Part shown: piece after piece, positions 19,826 through 31,200 of the stretch
Layout: the number at the start of each line of letters is the position of its first letter
Position numbering within the stretch: the stretch's first letter is position 1
Notes under the pieces: model-generated
Database searches by the model: none
What the model was told of the DNA's origin: nothing
Seen by the model: the letters and a program-made list of their open reading frames with translations, nothing else
Source: Amycolatopsis nivea
Lineage (GTDB): Bacteria > Actinomycetota > Actinomycetes > Mycobacteriales > Pseudonocardiaceae
Length of the DNA stretch: 64,000 nucleotides
Assembly (NCBI RefSeq): GCF_004522235.1
Contig: NZ_SDLT01000001.1
Coordinates: 370,570-434,569 of the forward strand
Reading direction: 5' to 3'
Made by a program: the position numbers and the translations under genes

Positions 19826-21600
19826 CAGTGAGTCCTTCCGTTCGAGTTCCGCAGGGCGGCCGTGGCCGCCTCGTCGACGGCCCAGCCGCCGTCCGGTCCG
19901 CCGGCCAGGACGACGCCGTAGTCGTCCCGCGCCCGTTCCGCGCTCAGCAAGCCGTCGCGCACCTCGCGGCAGACGGTCTCCGCCGGGCGCCGCCGCGGAT
20001 CGCCGTATCCCGCCCCGCCGCCGCTCTCCGAGCGCACGACCGATCCCGCGGGCAGCGCGACCATTTCCTTGGAGCCCCATAGATGCGTGGTCCCGTCCGG
20101 GAACTCCACGACGATCCGGTTGCGCCCGGCCGGATGCCCGCCGAACAGGCCCGGCGCGGCTTCGGCCCCCTCGCATTCGACGTCGTCGCCGATCGTGACC
20201 CCGACCTCGGTTTCGCCGTAGCATCGCCAAGCCGAGCGGGTGCCGAGGCCGCCGCGCCATTCGCCCGCGCCCGCCGAATCCGGCAGATACTCGTGGTATT
20301 CCAGGAAATGCGGCGACGTGAGTTCGAACATCTCCGGGTCGGGCGCGCGCATCTGGCCCGCGGTGCCGGTGAAGCCGAACGCGTCCCAGCCGTCGGCTCC
20401 GCGCATCGCGCCCGGTCCGCTGCGCTGGAACACCGTCAGCGTCACGAACGGGCCGCCGCTGCGCGGGTCGACGCCGTTGAGCGCGGTGCAGATGAACTGG
20501 TTCCAGCCCGCGGTGACCCGGTCCGGCAACGCGTCCGCCAGCGCGGTCATGATCGCTTCGAGGACTTCGTCGCACATCTGGTTGCCGAAGATCGTCGCGG
20601 CCGGGAACCGCGGGTTCAGCAGCGAGCCCTCCCGGAAAACGGTGCTGAGCGGGGCGAACAGTCCCTGGTTCGTCGGGATGACGATGCCGCCCGCGGCGAT
20701 CAGCATCAGGAACACGATCCGCACCGCGCCCTTCGCCGACGCGGGCGGCATGTTCGCGATGCCGGGGGACTGGTCGTCGGTGGCGCTGAAGTCGAAGGTG
20801 ATCTCGTCGCCCTCGATCCGGACCTCGCACGCGATGCGGTACCGGGCGGAGGCGTCGACGCCGTCGGACACCATCCAGCTCTCGCCGTGGTAAACCCCGT
20901 CGGGCCAGCGCGCGATCTCGGCGCGCACCTGGCGTTCGGAGCTTTCGAGGACGTAGTCGAGATGCCGGTCGAAGGTGTCCCGCCCGTAGCGCTCCAGGAC
21001 GTGCAGCAGCCGGCGGCGGCCGACCTGGCAGGCCCCGATCATCGACTGGATGTCCTGCATGACGAAGTCGATCCGGATGTTCGCGCCGACGAAGTCCCAC
21101 ACGTCCTTGCGGACCTCGCCGCCCGCGTGGATCTTGACCGGGGTGATCCGCAGGGCTTCCTGCCAGATCTCGCGCGCCTGCGGGTTGTAGCCGCCCACGG
21201 TCATGCCGCCGATGTCGGCCATGTGGCCCTTCGCCGCGGCCCACGCGACGAGTTCGCCCTCGTGGAAGATCGGCAGGTACACGCCGGTGTCGGCGTTCTG
21301 GTTGCCGCCGGTGAAGACGTCGTTGTGCAGGATCACGTCGCCCTCGGCGAGGTCGTCGCCGAAGTAGTCGATGATGTACTCCAGCGGAGGCTGCGCGCCG
21401 AACGCGATGATCGCGGCGAACTCGGCCTGCGCGAGCGCCCGGCCCTTCGCGTCGAACAGCACGGTCACCAGGTCGCCGATCTCGTTGAAGATCGGGGACC
21501 GCGACGAGCGCATCAGCATCGTCGCCATTTCCTTGGCGATCGCGTCGACCCGGCGCTGCAGGACCGAGGCGAGGATGGGGTCTACTTCGGTGGTCGTCAT
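19825..21600 (-). CDS. hyuB: hydantoinase B family protein
   Basis: A 591-residue hydantoinase B/oxoprolinase subunit. Typical sequences are MLMRSSRSPIFNEIGD near residue 30, GDVILHNDVFTGGNQNADT near 90, AWAAAKGHMADIGG near 120 and the Gly-rich C-terminal end SGGGAGYGDPRRRP. It forms a complex with HyuA, whose gene follows directly. Its ATG overlaps the end of the M24 gene by four bases. All three are probably co-translated. The substrate is open: hydantoin-like, oxoproline-like or ketone. Confidence 0.93.
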   Translation of the reverse strand: MTTTEVDPILASVLQRRVDAIAKEMATMLMRSSRSPIFNEIGDLVTVLFDAKGRALAQAEFAAIIAFGAQPPLEYIIDYFGDDLAEGDVILHNDVFTGGNQNADTGVYLPIFHEGELVAWAAAKGHMADIGGMTVGGYNPQAREIWQEALRITPVKIHAGGEVRKDVWDFVGANIRIDFVMQDIQSMIGACQVGRRRLLHVLERYGRDTFDRHLDYVLESSERQVRAEIARWPDGVYHGESWMVSDGVDASARYRIACEVRIEGDEITFDFSATDDQSPGIANMPPASAKGAVRIVFLMLIAAGGIVIPTNQGLFAPLSTVFREGSLLNPRFPAATIFGNQMCDEVLEAIMTALADALPDRVTAGWNQFICTALNGVDPRSGGPFVTLTVFQRSGPGAMRGADGWDAFGFTGTAGQMRAPDPEMFELTSPHFLEYHEYLPDSAGAGEWRGGLGTRSAWRCYGETEVGVTIGDDVECEGAEAAPGLFGGHPAGRNRIVVEFPDGTTHLWGSKEMVALPAGSVVRSESGGGAGYGDPRRRPAETVCREVRDGLLSAERARDDYGVVLAGGPDGGWAVDEAATAALRNSNGRTH

Positions 21601-22772
21601 TTCCGGCCTCCCGCGGCCAATCGGTAGAGCTGGACCGGGAACTCGGACAGCGTCCGGCAGCCCTGTTCGGTGACGATGTGCGTGTCGGCCATGTAGCCCA
21701 TGGCCGAGGTTTCGGCTTCCCAGAGCATCGGGTGCAGCGCGAGCACCATGCCCGCGCCGAGCACCGGCACCGCGCCCGCGGAACTGTCGTCCTGGACGAC
21801 GTCGAGGCCGACCCAGGGCTCTTCGAGAACGTCGAGCCCGAGCCCGTGCCCGGACCAGTACGACGATTCGACGCCCTGTTCCTCGACCGCCCGGATGACG
21901 TTCTTCTGAACGTCCGAAGTGGCCACGCCGGGCCCGATCGAGGCGGCCGCGGCGGCCATCCCGGCAGTGACGGCGTCGGAAACCCGTTGCACCGCACCGG
22001 AAGGCGGCGCGAAAGTGACCATTCTGGACAGTTCGACCCAGTACCCGGCCGGTCCGACGACCTCGTAGGAGAAGGTGAACACGTCGTGCGCGCGCAGGAT
22101 CCGGTCGCGCGGAGCGCCGAAGGTCGGGCACGGCCCGGACGGTTCGTCGTCGGCGTACATGGTGAGGAACAGCGGATCCTCGCCGCCCAGAAGTGCCGCC
22201 GTGGCATGCATTTCCGCCGCCACCGCGCGCTCGGTGATGCCCGGGCGGGCGATCTCGAGAAGCCGCTCGAAGCAGCGATCGGTGATATAGGCCGATTCCT
22301 CGGCTCCGGCGAGTTCTTCCGCGCTCTTGACCGCGCGCACCCGCTCGAACATCGCGGAGGCGTCGACCAGCTTGGCGCGCGGAAGCTCGGCGGCGAGGCG
22401 CAGGTATTCGCGGACCTTCATGATCTCGCCGAGCCCGACGATGCCGATCCGCCCGTTGCGCGGCCGGGATTTCAGGACCTCGACCAGTCCGTCGCCCAGC
22501 TCGTGCGGATACCGGTAGTCCGACACCCACGCCGACCGCGGCCGCCTGCCGCCGGAGAGGTTCTGCGGCAGCACCATGACCGGTTCCTCGCCCGCGAAGA
22601 CGACGCAGTACCCGTAGCGGTGGGCCAGGTTGTAGTCGGCCACGTACCGGAGAGTTCCTTTGTGGCCGCGGTAATCGCTGCCCGCGACCACCAGGACGTC
22701 GAGACCTTCCTCCGCCATAGCGGCGTGCAGCCGCTCCCAGCGCCGGTCGCGTTCCCGCAGTGAAGCACTCAT
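21597..22772 (-). CDS. M24-family aminopeptidase P / creatinase-like protein, first gene of the operon
   Basis: A 391-residue pita-bread protein with a creatinase N-domain (residues 1-145) and a C-terminal M24 catalytic domain; SYWSGHGLGLDVLEEPWV near 325 carries the conserved His. Family members hydrolyse Xaa-Pro bonds or, as creatinase, a C-N bond of creatine. The usual metal ligands are only partly recognisable (VELSRMV replaces the common DxG region), so a non-metal creatinase-like mechanism is possible. The ATG at 22772 has GGGAGGGAAA upstream; an in-frame upstream ATG at 22805 lacks one. It heads the 14-kb operon ending at 8586. Confidence 0.87.
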   Translation of the reverse strand: MSASLRERDRRWERLHAAMAEEGLDVLVVAGSDYRGHKGTLRYVADYNLAHRYGYCVVFAGEEPVMVLPQNLSGGRRPRSAWVSDYRYPHELGDGLVEVLKSRPRNGRIGIVGLGEIMKVREYLRLAAELPRAKLVDASAMFERVRAVKSAEELAGAEESAYITDRCFERLLEIARPGITERAVAAEMHATAALLGGEDPLFLTMYADDEPSGPCPTFGAPRDRILRAHDVFTFSYEVVGPAGYWVELSRMVTFAPPSGAVQRVSDAVTAGMAAAAASIGPGVATSDVQKNVIRAVEEQGVESSYWSGHGLGLDVLEEPWVGLDVVQDDSSAGAVPVLGAGMVLALHPMLWEAETSAMGYMADTHIVTEQGCRTLSEFPVQLYRLAAGGRK

Positions 22773-22847
22773 CCGCCGTTTCCCTCCCGGTGTGAACCCG
22801 TTCACGCCTGGGGGAAAAGCTACGAGCGCGGCGACGTCAGGCCGATC

Positions 22848-22886
22848 CCTCGCGGGAGGCCGGGCCGGTTACCCCTCGAAGGAGGG
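22848..22886. promoter_or_regulatory. two CCTC-N4-GAGG inverted repeats upstream of the catabolic operon
   Basis: CCTC-GCGG-GAGG lies at 22848-22859 and CCCTC-GAAG-GAGGG at 22873-22886, about 76-114 bp upstream of the first operon gene; the second overlaps the 3' end of the LuxR gene. The same architecture recurs at 25100-25115 before the other LuxR gene. They are likely binding sites for one or both LuxR-type regulators. Confidence 0.55.
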
Positions 22887-23918
22887 AGGCGCGCTCAGGA
22901 CGACGCGGGTGAGCGCTTGCCGCGAGCCGATTCCGAGCTTGCGGTAGACGGCTTTCAGGTGCTGTTTCACCGTGTAGGGGCTCAGCAGGACCCGCGCGGC
23001 GATCTGGTCGTCGCTGAGGCCTTCGACGGCCAGCACAGCGATTTCGCGTTCCCGCGGCGTCAGCCGTGCCGCGATCGACGGCGGAAGCCCGGCCGCGTCC
23101 CGTTCGAGCCGCAGCACCGCGACCGCGACCTCGTCGTCCGGAACGGGTCGGGAACGCAGCGAGAGCCGCAAACCGCGCTCGGCAAGGGGCACCGTCCACG
23201 CGAACCCGTCGCGGGGATTCCGGGCGGCCATCGTCTCTTCCAGCCACGATTCGGGGTCCTCATCGGACACTTCGCGCAGCAGCTGCCGGGCCGCTTCGTT
23301 GAGCCGCCGCTTCCCGGTGCGCAGGTCGGTCGTCACGAGCGCGACGGCGGCGAGATCCAGCGCGGCCCACGCGTTGTCGCGTTCGCGCCGAAGATCGTCG
23401 CGCGCTTCGAGCGAGGCGACCGCCGACCCGACGACCCGCCCCAGCGCCGAGGCGACCGCGACCTCGGCTTCGCCGGCGAGCAGCCCCGGATCCTGATCGG
23501 CGAAGTTCAACGTCCCCAGTATCCGGCCGCCCGCGACGATCGGGGCCTCGAGCACCATCCGCATCCCGTGCAGCGCGAGGACGTCCTGGTAGAACGGGAG
23601 ATCCTGCCAGTCGTCGGGCGGCATCAGGTGCGCGCTGTGCGCCGCGCTGCGGGTGTCCACCGCCCGGCGCAGGACCGGATCCTGCTCGCGTCCGGCGTCC
23701 TCGTACCGGGCCAGGAAAAGGTCGCTGACGCCTTCGGTCGCGGAACGGTGCCGCGCCGAGGAGAAGAGATAAATGCCGAACGACCGCGTCGGCAGCGCGG
23801 ACCGGGCCACGCGGAGATAGACCTCGAGCAGCTCTTCCGTGCTCGTGGCCGCCGACAGCTCGTCGGTGGCGGACACGACCAGCCGGGCTGTTCGTTCGTC
23901 GGGACCGCGCTGGGACAT
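22869..23918 (-). CDS. GAF-domain LuxR-family transcriptional regulator (1)
   Basis: A 349-residue regulator. Residues ~15-185 form a GAF-like sensory domain (RMVLEAPIVAGGRILGTLNFAD), followed by a second ~80-residue region that may be PAS-like. The C-terminal LuxR helix-turn-helix is LTPREREIAVLAVEGLSDDQ through VKQHLKAVYRKLGIGSRQ. No receiver domain is present, so a small-molecule ligand is likely. It lies directly upstream of the 12-gene catabolic operon, same strand, and is clearly paralogous to the next regulator. It is the best candidate to control the operon. Confidence 0.9.
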   Translation of the reverse strand: MSQRGPDERTARLVVSATDELSAATSTEELLEVYLRVARSALPTRSFGIYLFSSARHRSATEGVSDLFLARYEDAGREQDPVLRRAVDTRSAAHSAHLMPPDDWQDLPFYQDVLALHGMRMVLEAPIVAGGRILGTLNFADQDPGLLAGEAEVAVASALGRVVGSAVASLEARDDLRRERDNAWAALDLAAVALVTTDLRTGKRRLNEAARQLLREVSDEDPESWLEETMAARNPRDGFAWTVPLAERGLRLSLRSRPVPDDEVAVAVLRLERDAAGLPPSIAARLTPREREIAVLAVEGLSDDQIAARVLLSPYTVKQHLKAVYRKLGIGSRQALTRVVLSAPPSFEG

Positions 23919-23957
23919 CGTTTCGTTCTCTCGGCCGGATTTTCCGGATTCTAACTC

Positions 23958-23969
23958 CTCCGGCCGGAG
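23958..23969. promoter_or_regulatory. 12-bp palindrome between the two LuxR genes
   Basis: CTCCGGCCGGAG is a perfect palindrome in the 52-bp gap between the two LuxR-type genes, about 40 bp before the start of the first. It could be an operator or part of a weak transcription stop. Its sequence resembles, but is not identical to, the CCTC-N4-GAGG sites. Confidence 0.35.
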
Positions 23970-23970
23970 A

Positions 23971-25014
23971 TCACGTGCCGTGCAGCACGAGCCGCGCGAG
24001 CGCAGTGCGGGAATCCACGCCCAGCTTGCGGTAAACGCTCTTCAAATGTTGCTTCACCGTGTAGCGGCTGAGAAAGATCTTCGCCGCGATCTGATCGTCG
24101 TGCAGCCCCGACACCGCCAGTCGGGCCACCTCCCGTTCGCGAGGCGACAGCAATGCCGACAGCGAAGGACTCAGCGCGATCTCGCCGCCCGGGCCGTCCT
24201 GGATGTCCAGTGTGGTCACCGAGAGCGCGGGCTGGCTGGGCACCCGCACCGTGCGCAGCGTCGCTCGCACCCCGCCGGACTCGGCGACCTGCGTGCTGGC
24301 GTCGGGATTCGCCGCCATCACGTTCTCCAGCCACTCCGTCGGCCCGTCCGGCGCCACCCGGCGCAGCGCTGCCCTCGCGGCCGCGTTGAACCGCCGCTGT
24401 CCGCCCCGATGGTCGGTCAGGACCAGTGCGTTGTCGCACACGTCGACCGCCGTTTCGAGGTGATCGCGTTCCCGGAGAAGGGTTTCCTGCCGGAGCAGCC
24501 CGCTCAGCACCAGCCCCACGACCCGCCCCAGCGCCGTCGCGACGGCCAGGTCCTCGTCGGAGGAGAGCGCCCCGGCGTCGCGATCGGCGAAGTTGAGCGT
24601 GCCGACGATCTCGGCCCCCGCGACGATCGGGGTCTCCAGCACCATCCGCCAGCCGTGCAGCGACATGACTTCGCGGTACACCGGATGCTCGGTCCAGCGG
24701 TCCTGGCTCATCAGACGCGAACTGTGCGCCGCCTGGTTCGCGGTGAGACAGTGCCGCAGGACGGGGTCGCGCTCGCGGCCGAGCTCCTCGTACCGGGACA
24801 GGAAGACGTCGCTGGCCCCTTCGGTGGCCCGGCTGACCGGCGCGCGGTTACGCGGGTCGCGCACGTAGATGGCGAACGAACGCGAGGACAGCAACTGCGG
24901 CACCGCGCGCATGTAGCAGTCCTGCAACTCGGCGACGCTGGCCGCGGCGGCCAGCGAGTCGACGACCGCGACGAGCGCCGGGGACGCCACACCGGGGCGA
25001 GCTGGTCCGGTCAT
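23971..25014 (-). CDS. GAF-domain LuxR-family transcriptional regulator (2)
   Basis: A 347-residue paralogue of the preceding regulator with the same layout: GAF-like domain (RMVLETPIVAGAEIVGTLNFAD near residues 125-150), middle region, and LuxR helix-turn-helix (LLSPREREVARLAVSGLHDD through VKQHLKSVYRKLGVDSRTAL). The two share long identical stretches and appear to come from a gene duplication. GGAGGAGG precedes the ATG at 25014. A CCTC-N4-GAGG inverted repeat lies ~90 bp upstream. Two regulators of one operon may sense different effectors or form heterodimers. Confidence 0.9.
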   Translation of the reverse strand: MTGPARPGVASPALVAVVDSLAAAASVAELQDCYMRAVPQLLSSRSFAIYVRDPRNRAPVSRATEGASDVFLSRYEELGRERDPVLRHCLTANQAAHSSRLMSQDRWTEHPVYREVMSLHGWRMVLETPIVAGAEIVGTLNFADRDAGALSSDEDLAVATALGRVVGLVLSGLLRQETLLRERDHLETAVDVCDNALVLTDHRGGQRRFNAAARAALRRVAPDGPTEWLENVMAANPDASTQVAESGGVRATLRTVRVPSQPALSVTTLDIQDGPGGEIALSPSLSALLSPREREVARLAVSGLHDDQIAAKIFLSRYTVKQHLKSVYRKLGVDSRTALARLVLHGT

Positions 25015-25099
25015 CCAAGACCCTCCTCCGGATCGTTCTTCCCGCCCGCGCGGTGGGGTTGCGGCCTGCGAACGGGGCCACAGTGAACCATCCCGGGCA

Positions 25100-25115
25100 T
25101 CCCTCGTAGGAGGGA
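25100..25115. promoter_or_regulatory. inverted repeat upstream of LuxR regulator 2
   Basis: TCCCTC-GTAG-GAGGGA, a perfect 6-bp inverted repeat with a 4-base spacer, lies 86-101 bp upstream of the ATG at 25014. It shares the CCTC-N4-GAGG core with the two sites before the catabolic operon, at a similar distance from the start codon, which supports a common regulator. Confidence 0.55.
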
Positions 25116-25189
25116 ATCGCCTGGTCGTGCCGGGTGGAATGGGTGCTTGGCCGAGCCGCCGGGCTCGTGGCACGGCAGGCTGGGGGCGG

Positions 25190-25440
25190 GTCGGCCCGTC
25201 GTCGGGGCGGATGGCTGGACTTGGCGGCGCCGGATGTGCGGGCGGCGGGTCGCGGGCGAGTCGGCCCGTTGTCGGGAGTGCGTGGCTGGGCTTGGCGGGG
25301 GTCGGATGTGCGGGCGGGGTCGGCCCGTCGTCGGGAGCGGGTGGCTGCGCTCGGCGGGTTCGGATGTGCGAGCGGCGGGTCGGCCGATGTCCGGAGCGGG
25401 CGGGCCTGGGCGAAGGTGGTTCTTCGAGATCCCGCCCAGC
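25190..25440. repeat. imperfect ~60-70-bp tandem repeat
   Basis: Four copies beginning TCGGCCCGTCGTCGGG (25190, 25261, 25320 and a diverged one at 25380), each followed by a variant of GTGGCTGGGCTTGGCGG and CGGATGTGCGGGCGG. It fills most of the 453-bp gap 25015-25467. Open frames through it are repetitive Arg/Gly/Pro and unlikely to be genes. Confidence 0.75.
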
Positions 25441-25467
25441 CGCGATCGCCCGCAGCCCATGCTCCGC

Positions 25468-26346
25468 TCACCCGCGCAACGGCGACCGCCCGCGCCCTTC
25501 CAGAAACGGCGTGTAGGACGCGGAATGATCATGCCCGCACGCGCACCGGTCGAGATCGCCCCCGAGGAGCTGCCTCGGCGTGACCCCAGTCAGCCGGAGA
25601 CATTCCCGGCTGAGATGCGCCTGGTCGGCATACCCCGCGTCGACGGCCAGCCCCGCCGTCCCGTCCGCACCCCGCCGCCCGGTCGCGACCGCCCCGGACT
25701 GAGCCAGCGCCAGAAACCCTTGGAACCGCAACGTCCGCTGAAGCACCTTCGGACTCGTCCCGACCGTGTGCAGGCACCTCCGCCGCAACTGGCTCGCCGA
25801 CAACGCCAAGTGCGCCGCAACCGCGTCCACGCCGACCGGCTCCCACGGCATCAGCACCCGCACCGCTTCCCTGATCAGCGGATCCAGGCCGCCGACCCGC
25901 CGGTACTCCCGCAGCAGATGCGCCTGCAACGCGGCAAGCCCCGCCTCGGGCGTCGGAGCGACCGCCACGGCCTCCACCAGCCGATCCACGACCCGCCCCC
26001 ACACGTCAGCCAGCCCGACGCACTGGTCAGCGAGTTCGTCGAGCCCCGCAGGCAGGGGAGGAGCCGCCCCGGGCCGGAACCGCACCCCGACGACCGTTGT
26101 ATGCGCCGGAATAACCTCGACCTGCGGCCCGGTCAACGGCCCGAGCAACTGCGGACGACCACCGACCGGGAAGTGAATCTCGACCCCGCCCGCAGGCAGA
26201 TGCCGCTGCACATACGGGACGTCGCCAGTGCGCTGGATCCACACCGTGCGCACCACCGCACTCAGACCCGGCACCGGCGGACGCTCCACATACGCAGTCA
26301 CCCTCGTACCGAAGCGCCCCACCAGCCGCGCGTCAAGCACGGACAC
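25468..26346 (-). CDS. AraC-family regulator with DUF6597-like N-terminus
   Basis: A 292-residue protein. The N-terminal ~130 residues resemble the sensor domain seen in many actinobacterial AraC proteins (HLPAGGVEIHFPVGG, GVRFRPGAAPPLP). The C-terminal part is an AraC helix-turn-helix domain: VDAVAAHLALSASQLRRRC, a first recognition helix, and DAGYADQAHLSRECLRLTGV in the second. It ends with a Cys/His-bearing tail, DRCACGHDH. It stands alone between two repeat-filled gaps, so its targets are unknown. Confidence 0.85.
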   Translation of the reverse strand: MSVLDARLVGRFGTRVTAYVERPPVPGLSAVVRTVWIQRTGDVPYVQRHLPAGGVEIHFPVGGRPQLLGPLTGPQVEVIPAHTTVVGVRFRPGAAPPLPAGLDELADQCVGLADVWGRVVDRLVEAVAVAPTPEAGLAALQAHLLREYRRVGGLDPLIREAVRVLMPWEPVGVDAVAAHLALSASQLRRRCLHTVGTSPKVLQRTLRFQGFLALAQSGAVATGRRGADGTAGLAVDAGYADQAHLSRECLRLTGVTPRQLLGGDLDRCACGHDHSASYTPFLEGRGRSPLRG

Positions 26347-26499
26347 ACTGTGCCCCTATGTCTGGCGCAGTTTTTCCAGATAGTCACCTAGTGCGGCAAG
26401 CATTCCCCGGCTGGCGGTTCGCTCCTCCGCGGCACGACAACACCGCTCGGCATCCGCATCGCGGGGAGTCCGCCCACAGCGCATCCCATCCTCGACGAC

Positions 26500-26780
26500 G
26501 CGCAGACTGCCGACCGGAAGACCGAAGATCGCCAACTGCCGCCCGGCGGACTGTCGGCCAAAGACTGCCGACTGGCAGACCGCCGACCGAAGACCGCCGA
26601 CCGGCGGACTGTCGACCGGAGACAGGCGACCGGAGACGGGCGACCAGTGGACTGGCGACCGGAGACAGCCGACCGGAGACAGCCGACCGGCGGACTGTCG
26701 ACCGGCAGACCGCAGACGGTAGATCCCAGACCGCAGATCCCAGACCGAAGACCGCCCACCGTCGACCGGCAGACCCCCGA
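26500..26780. repeat. short GACCGGAGAC-type tandem repeat array
   Basis: A low-complexity run of 10-14-bp units such as GACCGGAGACAG, GACCGGCGGACTG and GACCGAAGACC, repeated about twenty times between the AraC gene and the gdhA stop. It makes several spurious open frames. At its right edge (26785-26802) ATACTGCATACAAAATCC resembles the GntR-type sites described at 35894, 43903 and 48737. Confidence 0.75.
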
Positions 26781-26833
26781 CCAAATACTGCATACAAAAT
26801 CCAGCCGAACGAAGACCGTCCGCAGGATCCGGC

Positions 26834-28249
<1,416 letters not shown>

Positions 28250-31200
28250 TCACGCATCGAGCACTACATCCGCAGTGGGGATCGCCTGACAGGAAAGGCA
28301 CTGGTCAGCGGGCAGATCGTCGGCGATCGCGACCAGGTGCGCGACCGTTCCGCCCAGCACCGTCACGGCGCAGCTCTCGCACTGCCCGAGCCGGCATCCG
28401 CTGGGCAGCGCGACCCCGGAAGCCTCGGCGAACCGCAGCAGGTCCCCGTCGCCCGCCCGCCAGGTGGCCTCGCGGCCGGACCGCGCGAACCGCACGGTGG
28501 CTGTCGCGTCGTCCGGGATATGGACCGGCGCGGGCGCGGCGTGGAACTTCTCGGTGAAGATGTCGAAGCGCGGCACGCCCCGCTCCACCAGCCCAGCGGT
28601 CAGCTCGTCCAGCATGCTTTCCGGACCGCACAGGTAGAACCGGGCCCGCCGCCGGATCAGTTCGGCGTCGACGCGGTCGGCGGTGATCCGGCCGGTGAAA
28701 TCGCAGGACTCCTCCGGACCAGGGCGGCTGTAGTGGTCCACGATCTGGACAGAGGGCAGCCGAGCCGCCAACCCGGCGATGCGCTCGCGGAACGCGTGCC
28801 GGGAGCGGTCGCGACTGCCGTGGTGCAGCACGCTCTCCGGCGCGGACGCGGGTTCGAGGGATTCCAAGTAGCTCAGAAACGGCGTGATCCCGATCCCGGC
28901 CGCCAGCAGCACGATCGGCCGCGAATGGACGGTCGGCAACGCGAATCCGCCGGAGGGAGCCGTGACCAGCAACTGGGTCCCGGGCTCAAGCCGGTCGTGC
29001 ACGGCGGGCGAGAACTGCCCGCCCGGCACCCGCCGCACCGCGATCGCGTACCCGCCGTCGGCGGCTTTCGCCGACCCGGTCAGCGAGTAGCTGCGGGTCA
29101 ACCCAGGCGCGTCCGGCCAGGCGACGGTGATGTGCTGCCCGGCGCGGAACTCCGGCACCGCCCGCCCGTCCACCGGCTTGAGCCGCACCGACCGGATGTC
29201 CTCGGTCTCCAGCTCCGCCCGCTCGACCGCGAACTCCCGCTGCCCGGTCCACGGCTCGGGCTCGTCCGGCCGGACGTCGCAGAACGTCGAACGCAACGGC
29301 ACCGACCCGCTCACCGGATCATGGGCGTCGTCGCCGACGAGCAGGTTGTAGTTGGTCCCGCCGTCCTCGAGCGGGTCCGAACCGGGCAGCGCGAGGTCAG
29401 GAGCCGGCTGCCACCAGCCGTACTCCGCCACGACCACGTCGCGGTGCAGTGCGGGATCGATCCGCGCGCGCATCCGGACGTCCGCCGAGGCCGTCGTGAT
29501 GCGGACCCACTGCCCGTCCTGAATCCCGCGCTCCGCGGCGAGTTCCGCGCTCAGGTCGACGGCCGGTTCGGGAGAACGCTTGCGCAGCGACGAAATCCCG
29601 CGATGCTGGCTGTGACAGAAGTATCCGTTCTTCGCGCAGGTCAGCACCAGCGGATGCCGAGCGTCCGGGACCGGCGGCTCGGCAGTCGGAACCGCCGGGT
29701 AGCCGTGCTCAGCGAGCCGTTCGGAATACAGTTCGACCCGGCGAGTCGGCGTCGCAAACCCAGTCACCGCGCCATTTTCCGCAAGATCGGCGTATTTGCG
29801 ATATTCATTTTGCAACGGCAGATCGACGCCGCCGGGCTGTTCGCGCAACTGCGCGGCAGTGAGGCCGAGCGGGGCCAGTTGGTGATCCCAGCCGTCCTCG
29901 ATGCGGCCGTCGAAGAAGTCCGCGCCCATCCCGAGTCGTCCGGCCAGCTCGAACACGATCTCAGTGTCCGAACGCGACTCGCCGACCGGATCGGTCATCC
30001 TCGGCCGCAGTTGCACGTGTTCCTGCGCCGCCTGGCTGATCTCGAAACCGGCCTTGACCGCCTCGTGCTCCCACGGCGTCTGAACCGGCAGCAGCAGGTC
30101 GGCGAAGCGCGCGGTCGGATTCTCGAACAGATCGAGATGCACCGCGAATTCCAAGCGCCGCAACGCTTCTGCGGTACGGTTCGGGTCCGGTTGCGACAGC
30201 AGAAGATTCCCGCCGAAGGACACCAGCGCCCTTACCGGATAAGGCTTTTCTTCGAGGACAGCGCGGCAGAAGTTCCGTGCAGTCACCCAGCCCTGGTCCG
30301 GCGGACCGAGTGGGAACTCTTGCAGGCCAAGGGCTTTCGCTCGCTGCTCAGGCGCGAGCTGGTCCGCCGACGTGACCGGCGCGACCGCGAGCTTCGGAAG
30401 CACGACGTTGCCGCCGGGGGAGTCGTAGCTGCCGGTGAGCGCGTAGAGCGTGGCAATCGCGCGCTCGGTCTGCGTCGCGTTCGCGTGCTGCCCGACGCCC
30501 GACCAAGCCGCATACGTCACGGACTTCGCCTCGGCAAGGTCGGCCGCGAAGGCTTCGATCGCCGGGGCTTCGACGGTCGTCACGGCTTCGGTCCGATCGA
30601 GCGGCCACGCGGCACAGGCCTGCGCGTAATGCTCGAATGCGGGCACGCAGTCGACCGGGCCAGCCAGCGTGCGCACCCGGCGTTTTCCGTGCAGAGCAAA
30701 CCTTTCCGGACCGCTTGCTGGATAATTCGTGTCGTACGGCTCAGCTCGTCCGGCGACCTCGTCCCACACCGCGAACCCAGCCGCGCCGGGATCGATTTCC
30801 GCCGCCCGGAGAAACCGGCCCGTGTCGGTGCGGACCAGCAACGGAGCGTTCGTCCACGACCGCACGAAAGCCTCGTCGTGCCCGCGACGTTCGAGCAACT
30901 CCCGTGCGACGCCGAGCGCGAGCGCGCCGTCCGTGCCCGGCCGCACCCGGAGCCAGTGCTCAGCCCGCACCGCGCTGGCCGTCCGCCGCGGATCGACGAC
31001 GGCCAGCTTCGGCGTGCGAGCCTCAGCCAACGCGGCGGACTGAGCGAGCCATGCCTTGGCCGGATTGTGCCCCCATAGCACCGCGAATTCCGTACCCGCG
31101 TAATCCGGGGCGGGCAACGCCGAGCCGAACGTGAACGCGTGCGCGTAGTCCTTGTGCCAGTTGCAGATTTCGGTTGCGTACAGCGTATTGGGGCTGCCGA

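Noticed and set aside
21597..22805. Upstream ATG at 22805 for the M24 gene
   Set aside because: The added peptide spans the GGGAGGGAAA ribosome site of the ATG at 22772 and is not protein-like.
28337..31078. A 913-codon plus-strand open frame opposite the molybdoenzyme
   Set aside because: Composition is Arg/Pro-rich and featureless, while the minus-strand frame has intact cofactor motifs throughout.
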